Positions 18,312-28,324 are shown, counted from the first letter of the stretch. The stretch: DNA of 64,000 nucleotides from Anaerolineae bacterium CG2_30_57_67 (GCA_001872455.1 MNXJ01000057.1:62001-126000), one strand, 5' to 3'. Numbers and translations: made by a program. Notes: generated by a model from the sequence alone, not told the origin.

Positions 18312-19217
18312 ATGCCGGTTATCTCTGTTGAAAACCTGACGCGCAAATTTGGCGATTTCACCGCCGTTGATGGTGTTTCCTTTGAAGTCAACGCCGGTGA
18401 AATTGTCGGCTACCTCGGCCCGAATGGCTGCGGAAAAACCACCACCATCCGCATGTTGTTGGGGCTGATTGCGCCCACCAGCGGCGCGGCCAATGTGCTG
18501 GGCTTTGATGCCTTCACCCAATCGGAACAGGTGCGCGCGCGAGCCGGGTACATGTCGCAAAAATTCGCCATTTACGACGACCTGACCGTCTGGGAAAACA
18601 TCACCTTTTACGGCGGCGTGTACGGCATCCACGACCTGGCGCGGCTGACGGAAACCCTGGCGCAAGTCGGTCTGACCGGCCACGAGCGTGAACTGACGGC
18701 CAGCCTTTCGGCGGGCTGGCGGCAGCGCCTGGCGCTGGCTATCGCCATCGTCCACCGCCCCCAACTTTTATTTTTGGACGAACCGACCAGCGGCGTGGAC
18801 CCCAACGCGCGCCGCGCTTTTTGGGATTTAATCTACGACCTGGCGGCTGAAGGCGTCACCATTCTGGTCACGACGCATTACATGGACGAAGCCGAATATT
18901 GCCATCGCGTTGGCATGATGCGCGACGGGCATTTGCTGGCGCTGGATACGCCGCTGGCGCTGAAAGAGCGTTTCGTGCGCAGCGACATTTGGGAAGTGAC
19001 CGCCGAGCCGCTGTTGGCGGCCTTCGCCGCGCTGGAAACCGTCCCTGGCGTGGAGCGCGTTGCGCTGGCGGGCGACCATCTGCGGGCGATGGTGGAAAAA
19101 GGCCTGAGCGCCGAGAAACTTCGCGCGGCGGTGGAGGCTGTCGGCGGGCAAATTCTCGCCCTGCAGCGCGGAGAACCGACGTTGGAGGATGTCTTCCTGA
19201 ATCTGGCAAAATCCTGA
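18312..19217 (+). CDS. ABC transporter ATP-binding protein (YbhF C-half-like)
   Basis: GPNGCGKTTT, SAGWRQRLALA, LLFLDEPTSGVDP, VTTHYMDEAEYC. Confidence 0.93.
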   Translation: MPVISVENLTRKFGDFTAVDGVSFEVNAGEIVGYLGPNGCGKTTTIRMLLGLIAPTSGAANVLGFDAFTQSEQVRARAGYMSQKFAIYDDLTVWENITFYGGVYGIHDLARLTETLAQVGLTGHERELTASLSAGWRQRLALAIAIVHRPQLLFLDEPTSGVDPNARRAFWDLIYDLAAEGVTILVTTHYMDEAEYCHRVGMMRDGHLLALDTPLALKERFVRSDIWEVTAEPLLAAFAALETVPGVERVALAGDHLRAMVEKGLSAEKLRAAVEAVGGQILALQRGEPTLEDVFLNLAKS

Positions 19218-19234
19218 CGGGGTATAATCGGCGC

Positions 19235-19402
19235 ATGAGCAAACGCCAAAAATTGCTGGAAAAAGTCCTATCTGGCTCACGCAACATTGCTTTCAGCGAA
19301 ATTCTACAGTTGGCGGAAGGTTTTGGCTTTCGCCTTGTTCGCGTTTCTGTTCGTCAGTTTTTGGATTTAATTGAACGTTACAACCTGCATCTGGAGGATT
19401 GA
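19235..19402 (+). pseudogene. hicA: HicA-family toxin with apparent internal in-frame deletion (55 aa)
   Basis: MSKRQKLLEKVLSGSRNIAFSEILQLAEGFGFRLVRVS|VRQFLDLIERYNLHLED: both ends resemble HicA, but the central GSHHIF...KPYQ-like segment is absent. Confidence 0.65.
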
Positions 19403-19404
19403 AA

Positions 19405-19632
19405 GTGAAAGACTATCACATCAATATTTTTTTTAGTGATGAAGACGGCGGCTACATTGCCGATATTCCCGATTTGGCGCATTGCTCTGCGTTTGGCGCG
19501 ACCCCTGAAGAGGCGTTGGCGCAGGTGATGGCGGCGAAACAGGCCTGGCTGCAGGCGGCGCGTGAATTGGGGAAGGCCATCCCCGCGCCGCGTTATCGTC
19601 CGGCGATTTATCAGGTTGCGGTGGCTGGTTAA
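19405..19632 (+). CDS. hicB: HicB-family antitoxin (partial RNase H fold)
   Basis: YHINIFFSDEDGGYIADIPDLAHCSAFGATPEEALAQVMAAKQAWLQAARELGKAIPAPRY. Confidence 0.85.
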   Translation: MKDYHINIFFSDEDGGYIADIPDLAHCSAFGATPEEALAQVMAAKQAWLQAARELGKAIPAPRYRPAIYQVAVAG

Positions 19633-19637
19633 CGCTC

Positions 19638-20804
19638 ATGCAAAAAATCCCCATGTCTTCCCCCGATTTGACCGAGGCCGACCGGCAGGCGGTGATGGAT
19701 GTTCTGAATACGCCCATGCTCAGCCTTGGCCCCAAAGTGATTGCGTTTGAGCAGGCGTTTGCCGCCTACACCGGCGCCAAACACGCCATCGCCGTCAACT
19801 CTGGCACGGCCGGGCTGCATTTGTGCGTGCGCGCCGCCGGGCTGACCGCTGGCGATTTGGCGATTACCAGCCCGTTTTCGTTTGTCGCCTCCAGCAACGC
19901 CCTGCTTTTTGAAAACGTCACCCCGCTTTTTGTGGATGTGGACCCCGTCACCGGCAACCTGGACCCGCAGCAGGCTGCCGATGCCGCGCAAAATCCCGCC
20001 CGCTACCTGCCGCGCCGCGCGCCGACTGACCTGCGTCATGCCGCGCTGAAAGCCATTTTGCCGGTGGACGTTTTCGGCCAGCCCGCCGAACTGGACAAAA
20101 TTACCGCCGTTGCCCGTCAGCACGGGCTGACGGTCATTGAAGATTCGTGCGAGGCGCTCGGCGCGACCTATCGCGGCAAAATGGCTGGCACATTTGGCGA
20201 GTATGGCGTCTTCGCTTTTTACCCGAACAAACAAATGACCACTGGCGAAGGCGGCATCATCATCACCGACGACGACCGCGCCGCCGCCCTGATGCGCGCC
20301 CTGCGCAATCAGGGGCGCGCGCCGGGCGATACCTGGCTTTCGCATACCTACCTCGGCTACAACTACCGGCTGGATGAAATGTCCTCCGCGCTGGGGATTG
20401 CCCAACTTTCCCGGCTGGAGCAAATGCTGGCGAAACGGGAGCAGGTGGCGGCCTGGTACGCTTCCCGGCTGGCGGAACTGCCCGGGGTGGAGATTCCCGT
20501 CATTCGCCCCGAAACCACCCGCATGAGCTGGTTCGTCTATGTCATCCGCCTGCAGGCGAAGATTGACCGCGCCTCGCTCGCCAAACGCCTCGAAACGCGC
20601 GGCGTGCCGATTCGCCCGTATTTCCTGCCGATTCATCTTCAGCCGTACATGGTGGAGCGTTTCGGCTACCGCGCGGGCGATTTTCCGGTGACGGAAGACC
20701 TGGGGCGGCGCGGCGTGGCGGTGCCATTCAGCGGGGTGATGAGCGAAGCGCAGGTGGAGTACGTTTGCGCCGCCTTGCGTGATGAGTTGCTTGCGCTGGC
20801 ATGA
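19638..20804 (+). CDS. DegT/DnrJ/EryC1/StrS aminotransferase
   Basis: FAAYTGAKHAIAVNSGTAGLHL, VIEDSCEALGATY, FAFYPNKQMTTGEGGIIITD. Confidence 0.93.
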   Translation: MQKIPMSSPDLTEADRQAVMDVLNTPMLSLGPKVIAFEQAFAAYTGAKHAIAVNSGTAGLHLCVRAAGLTAGDLAITSPFSFVASSNALLFENVTPLFVDVDPVTGNLDPQQAADAAQNPARYLPRRAPTDLRHAALKAILPVDVFGQPAELDKITAVARQHGLTVIEDSCEALGATYRGKMAGTFGEYGVFAFYPNKQMTTGEGGIIITDDDRAAALMRALRNQGRAPGDTWLSHTYLGYNYRLDEMSSALGIAQLSRLEQMLAKREQVAAWYASRLAELPGVEIPVIRPETTRMSWFVYVIRLQAKIDRASLAKRLETRGVPIRPYFLPIHLQPYMVERFGYRAGDFPVTEDLGRRGVAVPFSGVMSEAQVEYVCAALRDELLALA

Positions 20805-21703
20805 AATTCTTTTTTCCCCCGAAACAACGCGGTTACCTGGTTCACCTGGCGCTGATGGCGGCGCTGGGGCTGTTGGCCGTTTTCGCCGCCTGGAATGTGT
20901 ACGGCGTGCCGCTGGATTTGCGCTTCAGCCTGTTCATTGCCCTGTTTCTGGCGACGTTTTTGCCGCTTCCGGCGCTGGCCTACCGCGTCTACGCGCTTTC
21001 GCGCGCCAGTTACGGCCTCGACCGCAACACCCTGCGCCTGACGTGGGGCCTGCGCTCCGAGGAAATTCCCGTCGGCGATGTGGAATGGCTGCGCCCCGCG
21101 GACGATTTGACTACGCCCCTGGCGCTGCCCTGGCTGCGCTTGCCCGGCGGAATTTTGGGCGTCACCCGTCACCCCGACTTGCGCGAAGTGGAATTTCTCG
21201 CCTCGCGCGCCGACAGTTTACTGCTGGTGGCGACGGCGCGTCAGGTTTACGCCATCTCGCCCGCCGACCCGGCTGCTTTTGCCGCCGCCTTCCAGAAAAC
21301 CGTCGAAATGGGCAGCCTGCGCAACGCCGAATCGCGCTCGGAATATCCGTCTTTTGTGGTTGGGCTGGCCTGGGAAAATCGCCTGGCGCGCGGGTTGTGG
21401 GTGGCCGGTCTGCTGATTAATCTCGGCCTGCTGGTGTGGGCCAGCATTTTGCTGCCCGGCCTGCAGCGCCTGCCGCTCGGCTTTGACACGCTGGGGCGTC
21501 CGATTGATTTGGCGCCCGCCGGGCAGTTGATTCTCATTCCGCTGCTGAGCGCCCTGCTGGCGCTGGCGGGCTGGCTGGCCGGGCTGTTTTTTTACCGGCG
21601 CGAGGAACTGCGTCCGCTGGCGCTGGCGGTTTGGCTTTCCTCTGCGCTTTCCTCGCTGTCATTTTTGCTGGCCGTCTTTTTCATCGTCACCACCCCGCTA
21701 TGA
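20801..21703 (+). CDS. Membrane protein of unknown function (possible PH-like domain)
   Basis: Hydrophobic segments flanking a soluble domain; ATGA overlaps with both neighbours. Confidence 0.6.
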   Translation: MKFFFPPKQRGYLVHLALMAALGLLAVFAAWNVYGVPLDLRFSLFIALFLATFLPLPALAYRVYALSRASYGLDRNTLRLTWGLRSEEIPVGDVEWLRPADDLTTPLALPWLRLPGGILGVTRHPDLREVEFLASRADSLLLVATARQVYAISPADPAAFAAAFQKTVEMGSLRNAESRSEYPSFVVGLAWENRLARGLWVAGLLINLGLLVWASILLPGLQRLPLGFDTLGRPIDLAPAGQLILIPLLSALLALAGWLAGLFFYRREELRPLALAVWLSSALSSLSFLLAVFFIVTTPL

Positions 21704-22494
21704 CCACACAACTTTTGGCCGGATTTTTTCTCGCAGTTCTGGTGGCGCTGGCCGCTTTTGGCGCGCGCAGCCTCAGCCGCTCGGGCGCGCTGGCCGCCGC
21801 GCTGGTTGGCACTGTCATGTTTGGTATCGGTGGCTGGCGCTGGGCGGCGCTGCTGCTGACATTTTTCATCACCTCCAGCGCGCTCAGCCGCGCCTTCAAA
21901 ACCCGCAAGCGCGGCCTGAGCGAGAAATTTTCCAAAGGCAGTCAGCGCGATGCCGGGCAGGTTTTTGGCAACGGCGGCCTGGCGACGTTTTTCGCCGGGC
22001 TGTGGTTTTTCTTCCCCGGTCAGATTTGGGTTTGGGCGGCGTTTGCGGCCTCGCTGGCCGCCGTCAACGCCGACACCTGGGCGACGGAATTGGGCGTACT
22101 CAACCCGCATCCGCCGCGCCTGATTACCTCGCTGGAAATAGTGGAAAAAGGCACCTCGGGCGGCATTTCGCTGATTGGCACGCTGGCTGCCCTGGCCGGG
22201 TCGGCGCTGATTGGCGGGCTGGCCGCCCTGCTCGCCCCGCTGACGGTTTCGCCGTGGTTGGCAGTCTGGGTCACGCTGGCCGGTTTTTTCGGCGCGCTCT
22301 TCGACAGTTTTCTCGGCGCGACGGCGCAGGCGATTTATTTTTGCCCAAATTGTCAAAAAGAAACCGAACGCCACCCCCTGCACACCTGCGGCGCGCCGAC
22401 CACCCTGCTGCGCGGCTGGCGCTGGCTGGATAATGACCGGGTGAACTTTGCCTGCGCCCTGTTTGCCGTGCTTGTGGTGGTGATTTTGGTGTAA
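21700..22494 (+). CDS. DUF92 (TMEM19-like) family membrane protein
   Basis: GAFGARSLSRSGALAAALVG..., KGSQRDAGQVFGNGG, NADTWATELGVLNPHPPRLITS, GGISLIGTLAALAGS. Confidence 0.88.
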   Translation: MTTQLLAGFFLAVLVALAAFGARSLSRSGALAAALVGTVMFGIGGWRWAALLLTFFITSSALSRAFKTRKRGLSEKFSKGSQRDAGQVFGNGGLATFFAGLWFFFPGQIWVWAAFAASLAAVNADTWATELGVLNPHPPRLITSLEIVEKGTSGGISLIGTLAALAGSALIGGLAALLAPLTVSPWLAVWVTLAGFFGALFDSFLGATAQAIYFCPNCQKETERHPLHTCGAPTTLLRGWRWLDNDRVNFACALFAVLVVVILV

Positions 22495-22506
22495 AACGTC
22501 AGAAAC

Positions 22507-22545
22507 AAAAAAAGCGCCAACGTTTTTTTTGACGTTGGCGCTTTT
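22507..22545. terminator. Bidirectional terminator between convergent genes
   Basis: aaaaaaagcgccaacgt ... acgttggcgctttt. Confidence 0.88.
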
Positions 22546-22549
22546 GATT

Positions 22550-23041
22550 TTAGTGGTGATGCCCGTCACCGTGAGCGTGACCGTGCTCCGTCTCTTCCGC
22601 GCTGGCCGCGCGCAGGCCGACGATTTTTACGTCAAAATTTAATTCCTTGCCCGCCAGCGGGTGATTGAAATCCAGCCGAATCACGTCGTCAGTCACCAAA
22701 TCAATCCGCGCGTACATCGGCTGACCGTGTTCGTCCTGCACTTGCAATTCCGTGCCAACCTCTGCCGGAATATTTTCGGGGAAATCGGCGCGCGGCACAT
22801 CGGCGTAGGCATCCGGGTCCAATTCGCCGTAGCCATCCGCCGCGCTGACGGTCACTTTTTTGCTCTCGCCAACCGCCATGCCGTACAACTCATTTTCCAG
22901 GCCGGGGATGATGTTGCCGACGCCCTGCAAAAATTCTAGCGGTTCATGTCCAACCGAGCTGTCCATCAACTCACCATCCACCAGCAGACTGTATTCCAGC
23001 GAAACAATCTGGCCGTCCTCAACCTTGCTCACTTCACTCAT
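22550..23041 (-). CDS. FKBP-type peptidyl-prolyl isomerase (SlyD-like)
   Basis: VSLEYSLLVDGELMDSSVGHEPLEFLQGVGNIIPGLENELYGMAVGESKKV; His-rich tail. Confidence 0.9.
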   Translation of the reverse strand: MSEVSKVEDGQIVSLEYSLLVDGELMDSSVGHEPLEFLQGVGNIIPGLENELYGMAVGESKKVTVSAADGYGELDPDAYADVPRADFPENIPAEVGTELQVQDEHGQPMYARIDLVTDDVIRLDFNHPLAGKELNFDVKIVGLRAASAEETEHGHAHGDGHHH

Positions 23042-23140
23042 TGCGTCTCCTTGTTTTTTTTTCTGGCTAAATAGGTGTGGGGGGTAGCCAGCAAGTTTGC
23101 ATTTTACTTGCTTTTTTTATTTTGGGCGTAAAATATCCGT

Positions 23141-24814
23141 ATGAATCGAACCGAAACTTTGACATCCCTGCAAACGAAATCGCCTGATGTGCTGATTGTC
23201 GGCGCGGGCATCAACGGCGCGGGAACTTTCCGCGACCTGGCATTGAACGGCGTGAACGTGGCGCTGATTGACCGGGGCGACTTCTGCTCCGGGGCATCGT
23301 CCGCTTCCTCGCACATGGCGCACGGCGGTATCCGCTACCTGGAAAATGGCGAATTTCGCCTGGTGCGCGAGGCGGTACGCGAGCGCAATCGCATGATTGA
23401 AAACGCGCCGCACCTCGTCAAGCCCCTGCCAACCGTCGTGCCGATGTTCAAGATTTTCTCCGGCCTGTTGAATGCGCCCTTCAAGTTTTTGAACCTGCTC
23501 GACAAACCCGCCGAGCGCGGCGCAATCGTCATCAAAATTGGGCTGATTTTCTACGACGCCTTCACCCGCGCCCAAAAAACCGTCCCGCCGCACAAATTTG
23601 ACAGCCGCCAAAAATCGCTGGAAAAATACCCGCAGCTGGCGCCAGACATCAAATTCACCGCCACCTATTACGACGGGCAAATTCTCAGCCCGGAGCGCTA
23701 CGTCACCGAATTGATTCTGGATGGCGAAGCCGATGGCGGGCGGGCGCTCAACTACGTTTCCTTTGTCGGCGCGGAAAATGGCGCGGCGTTACTGCGCGAC
23801 GAACTGACCGGCGCCACCTTCCCCCTGCAGCCGAAAATCATCATCAACGCCGCCGGGCCGTGGATAGACGCCGTCAACCGCTCATTTGGCGTCAGCAATC
23901 GCTACATTGGCGGCACCAAAGGCTCGCACCTGGTCTTGAATCATCCCGAGCTGCGTCAGGCTATCGGCAAAAACGAATTTTTCTTTGAAAATAAAGATGG
24001 CCGCATTGTCCTGATTTTCCCCTTCCACGACAAAGTCATCATCGGCACCAGCGACATCCCCCTCGAAAACCCGGACGAAGCGCGCTGCACACCTGCCGAA
24101 GAGCAATACTTTTTTGACCTGGTTTCGCGCGTTTTCCCCTCCATTCAGGTAGGGCCGCAGCATGTTGTCTTTCGCTTCTCTGGCGTGCGCCCGCTGGAAT
24201 TTATGCAGGCCAAAACGACCGGCCAAATCACCCGCGACCACAACATCAAGGAAGATCGCCTCGGCGAGATTCCGGCCTATTCGCTGGTTGGCGGCAAATG
24301 GACGAGTTACCGCGCCTTCAGCGAGCAGGTGACTGATAAGGTGCTTGCCGGGCTGCAACAGACGCGCCGCGCCGGGACGCAGTCACTGGCTGTCGGCGGT
24401 GGCAAAGACTATCCGCGCGTCGGCTTGGCGCAGATTGAATACATCAAACAAATTGCTGAGGAAACCGGCCTGGGCGATTACATTCCGCGCAATTTGTTCG
24501 AGCGTTATGGCATGCGCGCCATGCAAATTGCCCGCTTCATTCGAGATGCCGCCGCGGTCGAACCGCTTGCCGCGCTCCCCGGCTGGACGGTGGGCGAAGT
24601 GCGTTTCCTCGTCGAGCGCGAAAAAGTCGTCCATGTGGAAGATATTCTCATCCGCCGCTCCACGTTGGCCTGGTTGGGCAACGTCACCCGCCCGGTAGTG
24701 GAAGAAATCGCCCAAATCGTGGCGGCCAGCCTCGGCTGGGGCAATTCACAGGTCAATAGCGAAGTGGAGAGAGCGCTGGATGTGTTGCGGGAGAAGCATG
24801 GGGTGATGTTGTAA
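23141..24814 (+). CDS. glpD: Glycerol-3-phosphate dehydrogenase
   Basis: DVLIVGAGINGAGTFRDLALNGVNVALIDRGDFCSGASSASSHMAHGGIRYLE. Confidence 0.94.
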   Translation: MNRTETLTSLQTKSPDVLIVGAGINGAGTFRDLALNGVNVALIDRGDFCSGASSASSHMAHGGIRYLENGEFRLVREAVRERNRMIENAPHLVKPLPTVVPMFKIFSGLLNAPFKFLNLLDKPAERGAIVIKIGLIFYDAFTRAQKTVPPHKFDSRQKSLEKYPQLAPDIKFTATYYDGQILSPERYVTELILDGEADGGRALNYVSFVGAENGAALLRDELTGATFPLQPKIIINAAGPWIDAVNRSFGVSNRYIGGTKGSHLVLNHPELRQAIGKNEFFFENKDGRIVLIFPFHDKVIIGTSDIPLENPDEARCTPAEEQYFFDLVSRVFPSIQVGPQHVVFRFSGVRPLEFMQAKTTGQITRDHNIKEDRLGEIPAYSLVGGKWTSYRAFSEQVTDKVLAGLQQTRRAGTQSLAVGGGKDYPRVGLAQIEYIKQIAEETGLGDYIPRNLFERYGMRAMQIARFIRDAAAVEPLAALPGWTVGEVRFLVEREKVVHVEDILIRRSTLAWLGNVTRPVVEEIAQIVAASLGWGNSQVNSEVERALDVLREKHGVML

Positions 24815-24881
24815 TCTGATGTTGTGTAGTCTTGAGAATCTGGAGTTTATCGCAATGGCCTTGAGATATAAGCGCGACCTG

Positions 24882-25487
24882 CTAATTCATTTCCTGCCGT
24901 CCGGAAAGCGCCCGCAAGAGGGTGTTTTGGTCGGCGTATTCCAGGTCGCCGCCGACGGGCAGGCCGCGCGCCAGGCGGGTGAGGTGTACGCCGAAGGGCA
25001 GTAGCTGCTGACGCAGATAAAGCGCGGTGGCGTCGCCTTCCATGCTGGGGTTGGTAGCCAAAATGATTTCTTTGGCCGCGCCCTGCGCCACGCGCGCCAA
25101 CAAAGGGCGGATTTTCAAGTCATCGGGGCCGATGCCCTCAATCGGCGAAAGCACGCCGTGCAGGACGTGATATTTTCCTTTGTAGACGCCGACCCGCTCC
25201 AGCGCAATCACATCCAGCGGCTCTTCCACCACACAGATGATGGCTTCCTCGCGGGCGGCGCTTTCGCAAATTTCACAGCGTTCGCGCCCAGCCAGCATGA
25301 TGTTGAAACATTCCGGGCAAAGCGCCGTCTGTGATTTGAGCGCCGTCAGCGCTTCGGCCAGTTGGGTGGAAATTTCTTCCGGCGCGCGCAGCAAATAAAA
25401 AGCCAGGCGCGAGGCGCTTTTTGGCCCAATCCCCGGCAGACGTTCCAGGGCGGTGATCAGATTTTGGATGGGTTCGGGGAGCAGCAT
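24882..25487 (-). CDS. recR: Recombination protein RecR
   Basis: LERLPGIGPKSASRLAFYLL, CPECFNI...CEIC zinc finger, Toprim region. Confidence 0.95.
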   Translation of the reverse strand: MLLPEPIQNLITALERLPGIGPKSASRLAFYLLRAPEEISTQLAEALTALKSQTALCPECFNIMLAGRERCEICESAAREEAIICVVEEPLDVIALERVGVYKGKYHVLHGVLSPIEGIGPDDLKIRPLLARVAQGAAKEIILATNPSMEGDATALYLRQQLLPFGVHLTRLARGLPVGGDLEYADQNTLLRALSGRQEMN

Positions 25488-25488
25488 A

Positions 25489-25821
25489 TTAAAACGGCAG
25501 GCCGCCCGCCAGCGGGCCCATGCGCTGCTGCTGTAGCTCGCGTGATTTTTCGAGCGCCATGTTGACCGCCGTCAGCAGCATATCCTGAAGCATTTCGGCG
25601 TCGGCGTCTTTCAAAAAGGCGGGGTCAATTTCGACGCCGGTGCATTTCTGGTCGCCGGTCATGCTGATTTTGATGGCGCCGCCGCCGGAAGTGGCGCTGA
25701 CGGTTTCGAGCGCCAACTGCGCCTGGGTTTCTTCCATTTGTTTTTGCAGGCGCTGAATTTGCTGCATTATACCGGCCTGCCCACCGCCCACTGCGGGCGC
25801 GCGATTAAATCCTTTTGCCAT
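25489..25821 (-). CDS. YbaB/EbfC nucleoid-associated protein
   Basis: GIMQQIQRLQKQMEETQAQLALETVSATSGGGAIKISMTGDQKCTGVEIDP. Confidence 0.92.
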   Translation of the reverse strand: MAKGFNRAPAVGGGQAGIMQQIQRLQKQMEETQAQLALETVSATSGGGAIKISMTGDQKCTGVEIDPAFLKDADAEMLQDMLLTAVNMALEKSRELQQQRMGPLAGGLPF

Positions 25822-25834
25822 AAAAAATCTCCTT

Positions 25835-27394
25835 TTACTGAATATCCACAATTTCCCCGCCAAGCTGATTGGCGGCGGCGACCATGCCGTCGGGTTTGAC
25901 GTGCGCGGGCAGGGCTTTTTTTCCGGCAACGACGGCCTGCAGGGGCAAATCGGCGCCGAGCAGTTCGCGCATGGCGGCGCGAATCAGGTCAAGCGCTTCG
26001 GGGCGGTTGAATTTTTCCTGCAAAATGTCGCTGGCGAAGGCCACCAGCAAAATTCCCTCGCGGATTTCGAGCGGCCTGCCGGAATTGAGCAGGGCGGCGA
26101 CGCCGGTGTCTTTGGCTTTCACCAGCGAGGCGATTTGCTTCCAGGCTTTGGTGATGGCTTCAAAGGCGGGCGCGCCCCCTGCCGGGCCGGATTCTGCGCC
26201 CGCAGCCGGTTGCCCGCTGTCAGCGGGGAGGCTGCGCGCGGGAGACGCTTCGGGCGGGGCCGAAACTGCCAGTTTGGCGTTCACTTTCGGCGCTGGACTC
26301 GTTTCCATCTGCATTTGCGGCGCTTCGAGCATTTCGGCAAAGGCCAGTTCGAGGCCGAGCGAGGGCGCCCAGCCGCCGCGCGGGTCGGTGGCGGCGGCGT
26401 TGAACGCGCGCATCATGCGCAAAATTTCGGCAGTGGGTAAGCGGCTGGCCTGCTGTTTCATTTGAGCGCGGGCGTCGGCGGTGACTTCGACCTGTTCGCC
26501 GTTGCCAAGTTGCAAGAGCAAAATATTGCGTAAATATTCGACCACCTGACGCGCCAAAGCGCGGGCATCCGCGCCGCCATCCAGGGCGTGATGAATTTCG
26601 TTCAGGCCGCGCGCCGGGTCCTGGTCGAGCAGGGCTTGAACGAGCGCAATCACGGATTGGCTGGTGGCGGTGCCAAGCACGGTTTGGGCAGTTTCGAGGG
26701 TGATGTTGCCGCCCGCCGAGGCGAGCTGGTCGAGCAGGGAAATGGCGTCGCGCAAGCCGCCAGCGGATTGGCGGGCGATGAGCGTCAGGGCGTCGGCGTC
26801 GGCGGAGATGTTCTCGCTCTGGCAGATTTCATTCAGGCGGCGGGTGATTTCGCCGAGCGGGAAGCGGCGAAATTCGTGCCGCTGACAGCGTGAAAGCACG
26901 GTGGCCGGGATTTTGTGAATTTCGGTGGTGGCGAGGATGAAAATGGCGTGCGGTGGCGGTTCTTCGAGAGTTTTCAGCAGGGCGTTGAAGGCCGCGGTCG
27001 AGAGCATGTGAACTTCGTCAATGATGTAAACTTTGTAGCGTCCCTGGCTGGGGGCAAAGTTGATTTTGTCGCGCAGGTCGCGCACATCTTCGACCGAGGT
27101 GTTGGATGCGGCGTCAATTTCGATTAAATCCATGAAGCGGTTTTCGTTGACGGCCAGGCAGTTGGCGCATTCATTGCACGGGCGTTTGGCTTTATCTTCG
27201 GCCAGGCAGTTGACGGCTTTCGCCAGCAGACGGGCGGCGGTGGTTTTGCCGGTGCCGCGCGGCCCGCTAAACAGGTAGGCGTGGGCGACACGTTCACCCG
27301 TGACGGCATTTTTCAACGTCTGGATGACGTGTTCCTGGGAGACGACTTCGTCCCAGGAAAGCGGGCGCCATTTGCGGTAGAGGGCCTGAGTCAT
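25835..27394 (-). CDS. dnaX: DNA polymerase III subunit gamma/tau
   Basis: ALYRKWRPLSWDEVVSQEHVIQTLKNAV, GPRGTGKTTAARLLAKAVNC, zinc module CNECANC. Confidence 0.95.
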   Translation of the reverse strand: MTQALYRKWRPLSWDEVVSQEHVIQTLKNAVTGERVAHAYLFSGPRGTGKTTAARLLAKAVNCLAEDKAKRPCNECANCLAVNENRFMDLIEIDAASNTSVEDVRDLRDKINFAPSQGRYKVYIIDEVHMLSTAAFNALLKTLEEPPPHAIFILATTEIHKIPATVLSRCQRHEFRRFPLGEITRRLNEICQSENISADADALTLIARQSAGGLRDAISLLDQLASAGGNITLETAQTVLGTATSQSVIALVQALLDQDPARGLNEIHHALDGGADARALARQVVEYLRNILLLQLGNGEQVEVTADARAQMKQQASRLPTAEILRMMRAFNAAATDPRGGWAPSLGLELAFAEMLEAPQMQMETSPAPKVNAKLAVSAPPEASPARSLPADSGQPAAGAESGPAGGAPAFEAITKAWKQIASLVKAKDTGVAALLNSGRPLEIREGILLVAFASDILQEKFNRPEALDLIRAAMRELLGADLPLQAVVAGKKALPAHVKPDGMVAAANQLGGEIVDIQ

Positions 27395-27397
27395 GAG

Positions 27398-28315
27398 TTA
27401 TCCTTCCGCGTTCTGCATTTTGATGGCCACCCAGTCGTTGATTTGGCGCTGCTCAACAAAGGTCAGGCCGTGGTTTTCACCGGCGGCGCGCACATCGGCG
27501 GCCAGGTGCTGCAGGATGCCAGAGAGGATGATGACGCCGCCGGGGGCAATCAGGTCGACCAGACCAGCCTCGAAGAGGCGCACCAGCACCGGGGCCAGGA
27601 TATTCGCCAGGACGAGCGGGGCCGTTTTCAGCGGGAAAGCGCCGCTTTTGATTTCGGTCACCGAACCCAGGCCGAGGAGAAATTTTTCGGCGGGGATGTC
27701 GTTCAGGTCGGCGTTTTCGCGGCTGTTTTTGACGGAAGCCGGGTCAATATCCACGCCCAGCGCCAGCTGCGCGCCGAGTTTGAGCGCGCCGATGGAGAGA
27801 ATGCCCGAGCCGCAGCCCACGTCAATCACGGCGGCGGGAATTTGGACGGTTTCCAGCAGTTCGAGGCAGAGTTGGGTGGTGGGGTGCGTGCCGGTGCCGA
27901 AAGCCATGCCGGGGTCAATTTTGATGGCGAGCCGGTCGGGGGTCGGGTTTTCCAGCCAGGCGGGGAGAATGAGCAGTTTTTCGCCAATCGGAATCGGGTG
28001 GTAGCGGGTTTTCCAGGCTTCCATCCAATTTTGGTCGGCGATGGGGGTGAAGGTGGGCGCGGGCAAGGGTTGAATCATGCCGAGGTAGTAGAGCGCTTCT
28101 TCCAATTTTTGGCGGGTTTCTTCCAGGGTTTCATCGGCGGGCAGGTAGGCGCGCACGGTGACATCGCCAACCGGTGTGCCTTCGTCTTCCTCGTCATTGA
28201 ATTTAACGGCCTGTTCGGTGGCGACGCCGTTGGGGGCAAAACGCGCCAGCACGTCGGCCACAAATTCGGCCAGCTCGCCGTTGACAGTCAGGGATACTTC
28301 AAGCCAGTTGGTCAT
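27398..28315 (-). CDS. prmA: Ribosomal protein L11 methyltransferase
   Basis: IDPGMAFGTGTHPTTQLCLELLE, VIDVGCGSGILSIGALKLGA. Confidence 0.92.
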   Translation of the reverse strand: MTNWLEVSLTVNGELAEFVADVLARFAPNGVATEQAVKFNDEEDEGTPVGDVTVRAYLPADETLEETRQKLEEALYYLGMIQPLPAPTFTPIADQNWMEAWKTRYHPIPIGEKLLILPAWLENPTPDRLAIKIDPGMAFGTGTHPTTQLCLELLETVQIPAAVIDVGCGSGILSIGALKLGAQLALGVDIDPASVKNSRENADLNDIPAEKFLLGLGSVTEIKSGAFPLKTAPLVLANILAPVLVRLFEAGLVDLIAPGGVIILSGILQHLAADVRAAGENHGLTFVEQRQINDWVAIKMQNAEG

Positions 28316-28324
28316 TTTTCTCTC

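Noticed and set aside
19629-20636. Minus-strand 335-aa ORF
   Set aside because: Antisense to the DegT aminotransferase.
21592-22569. Minus-strand 325-aa ORF
   Set aside because: Antisense to the DUF92 gene; Arg/Gln-rich shadow.
25835-27394. Programmed frameshift in dnaX
   Set aside because: I did not identify a convincing slippery heptamer with downstream structure.
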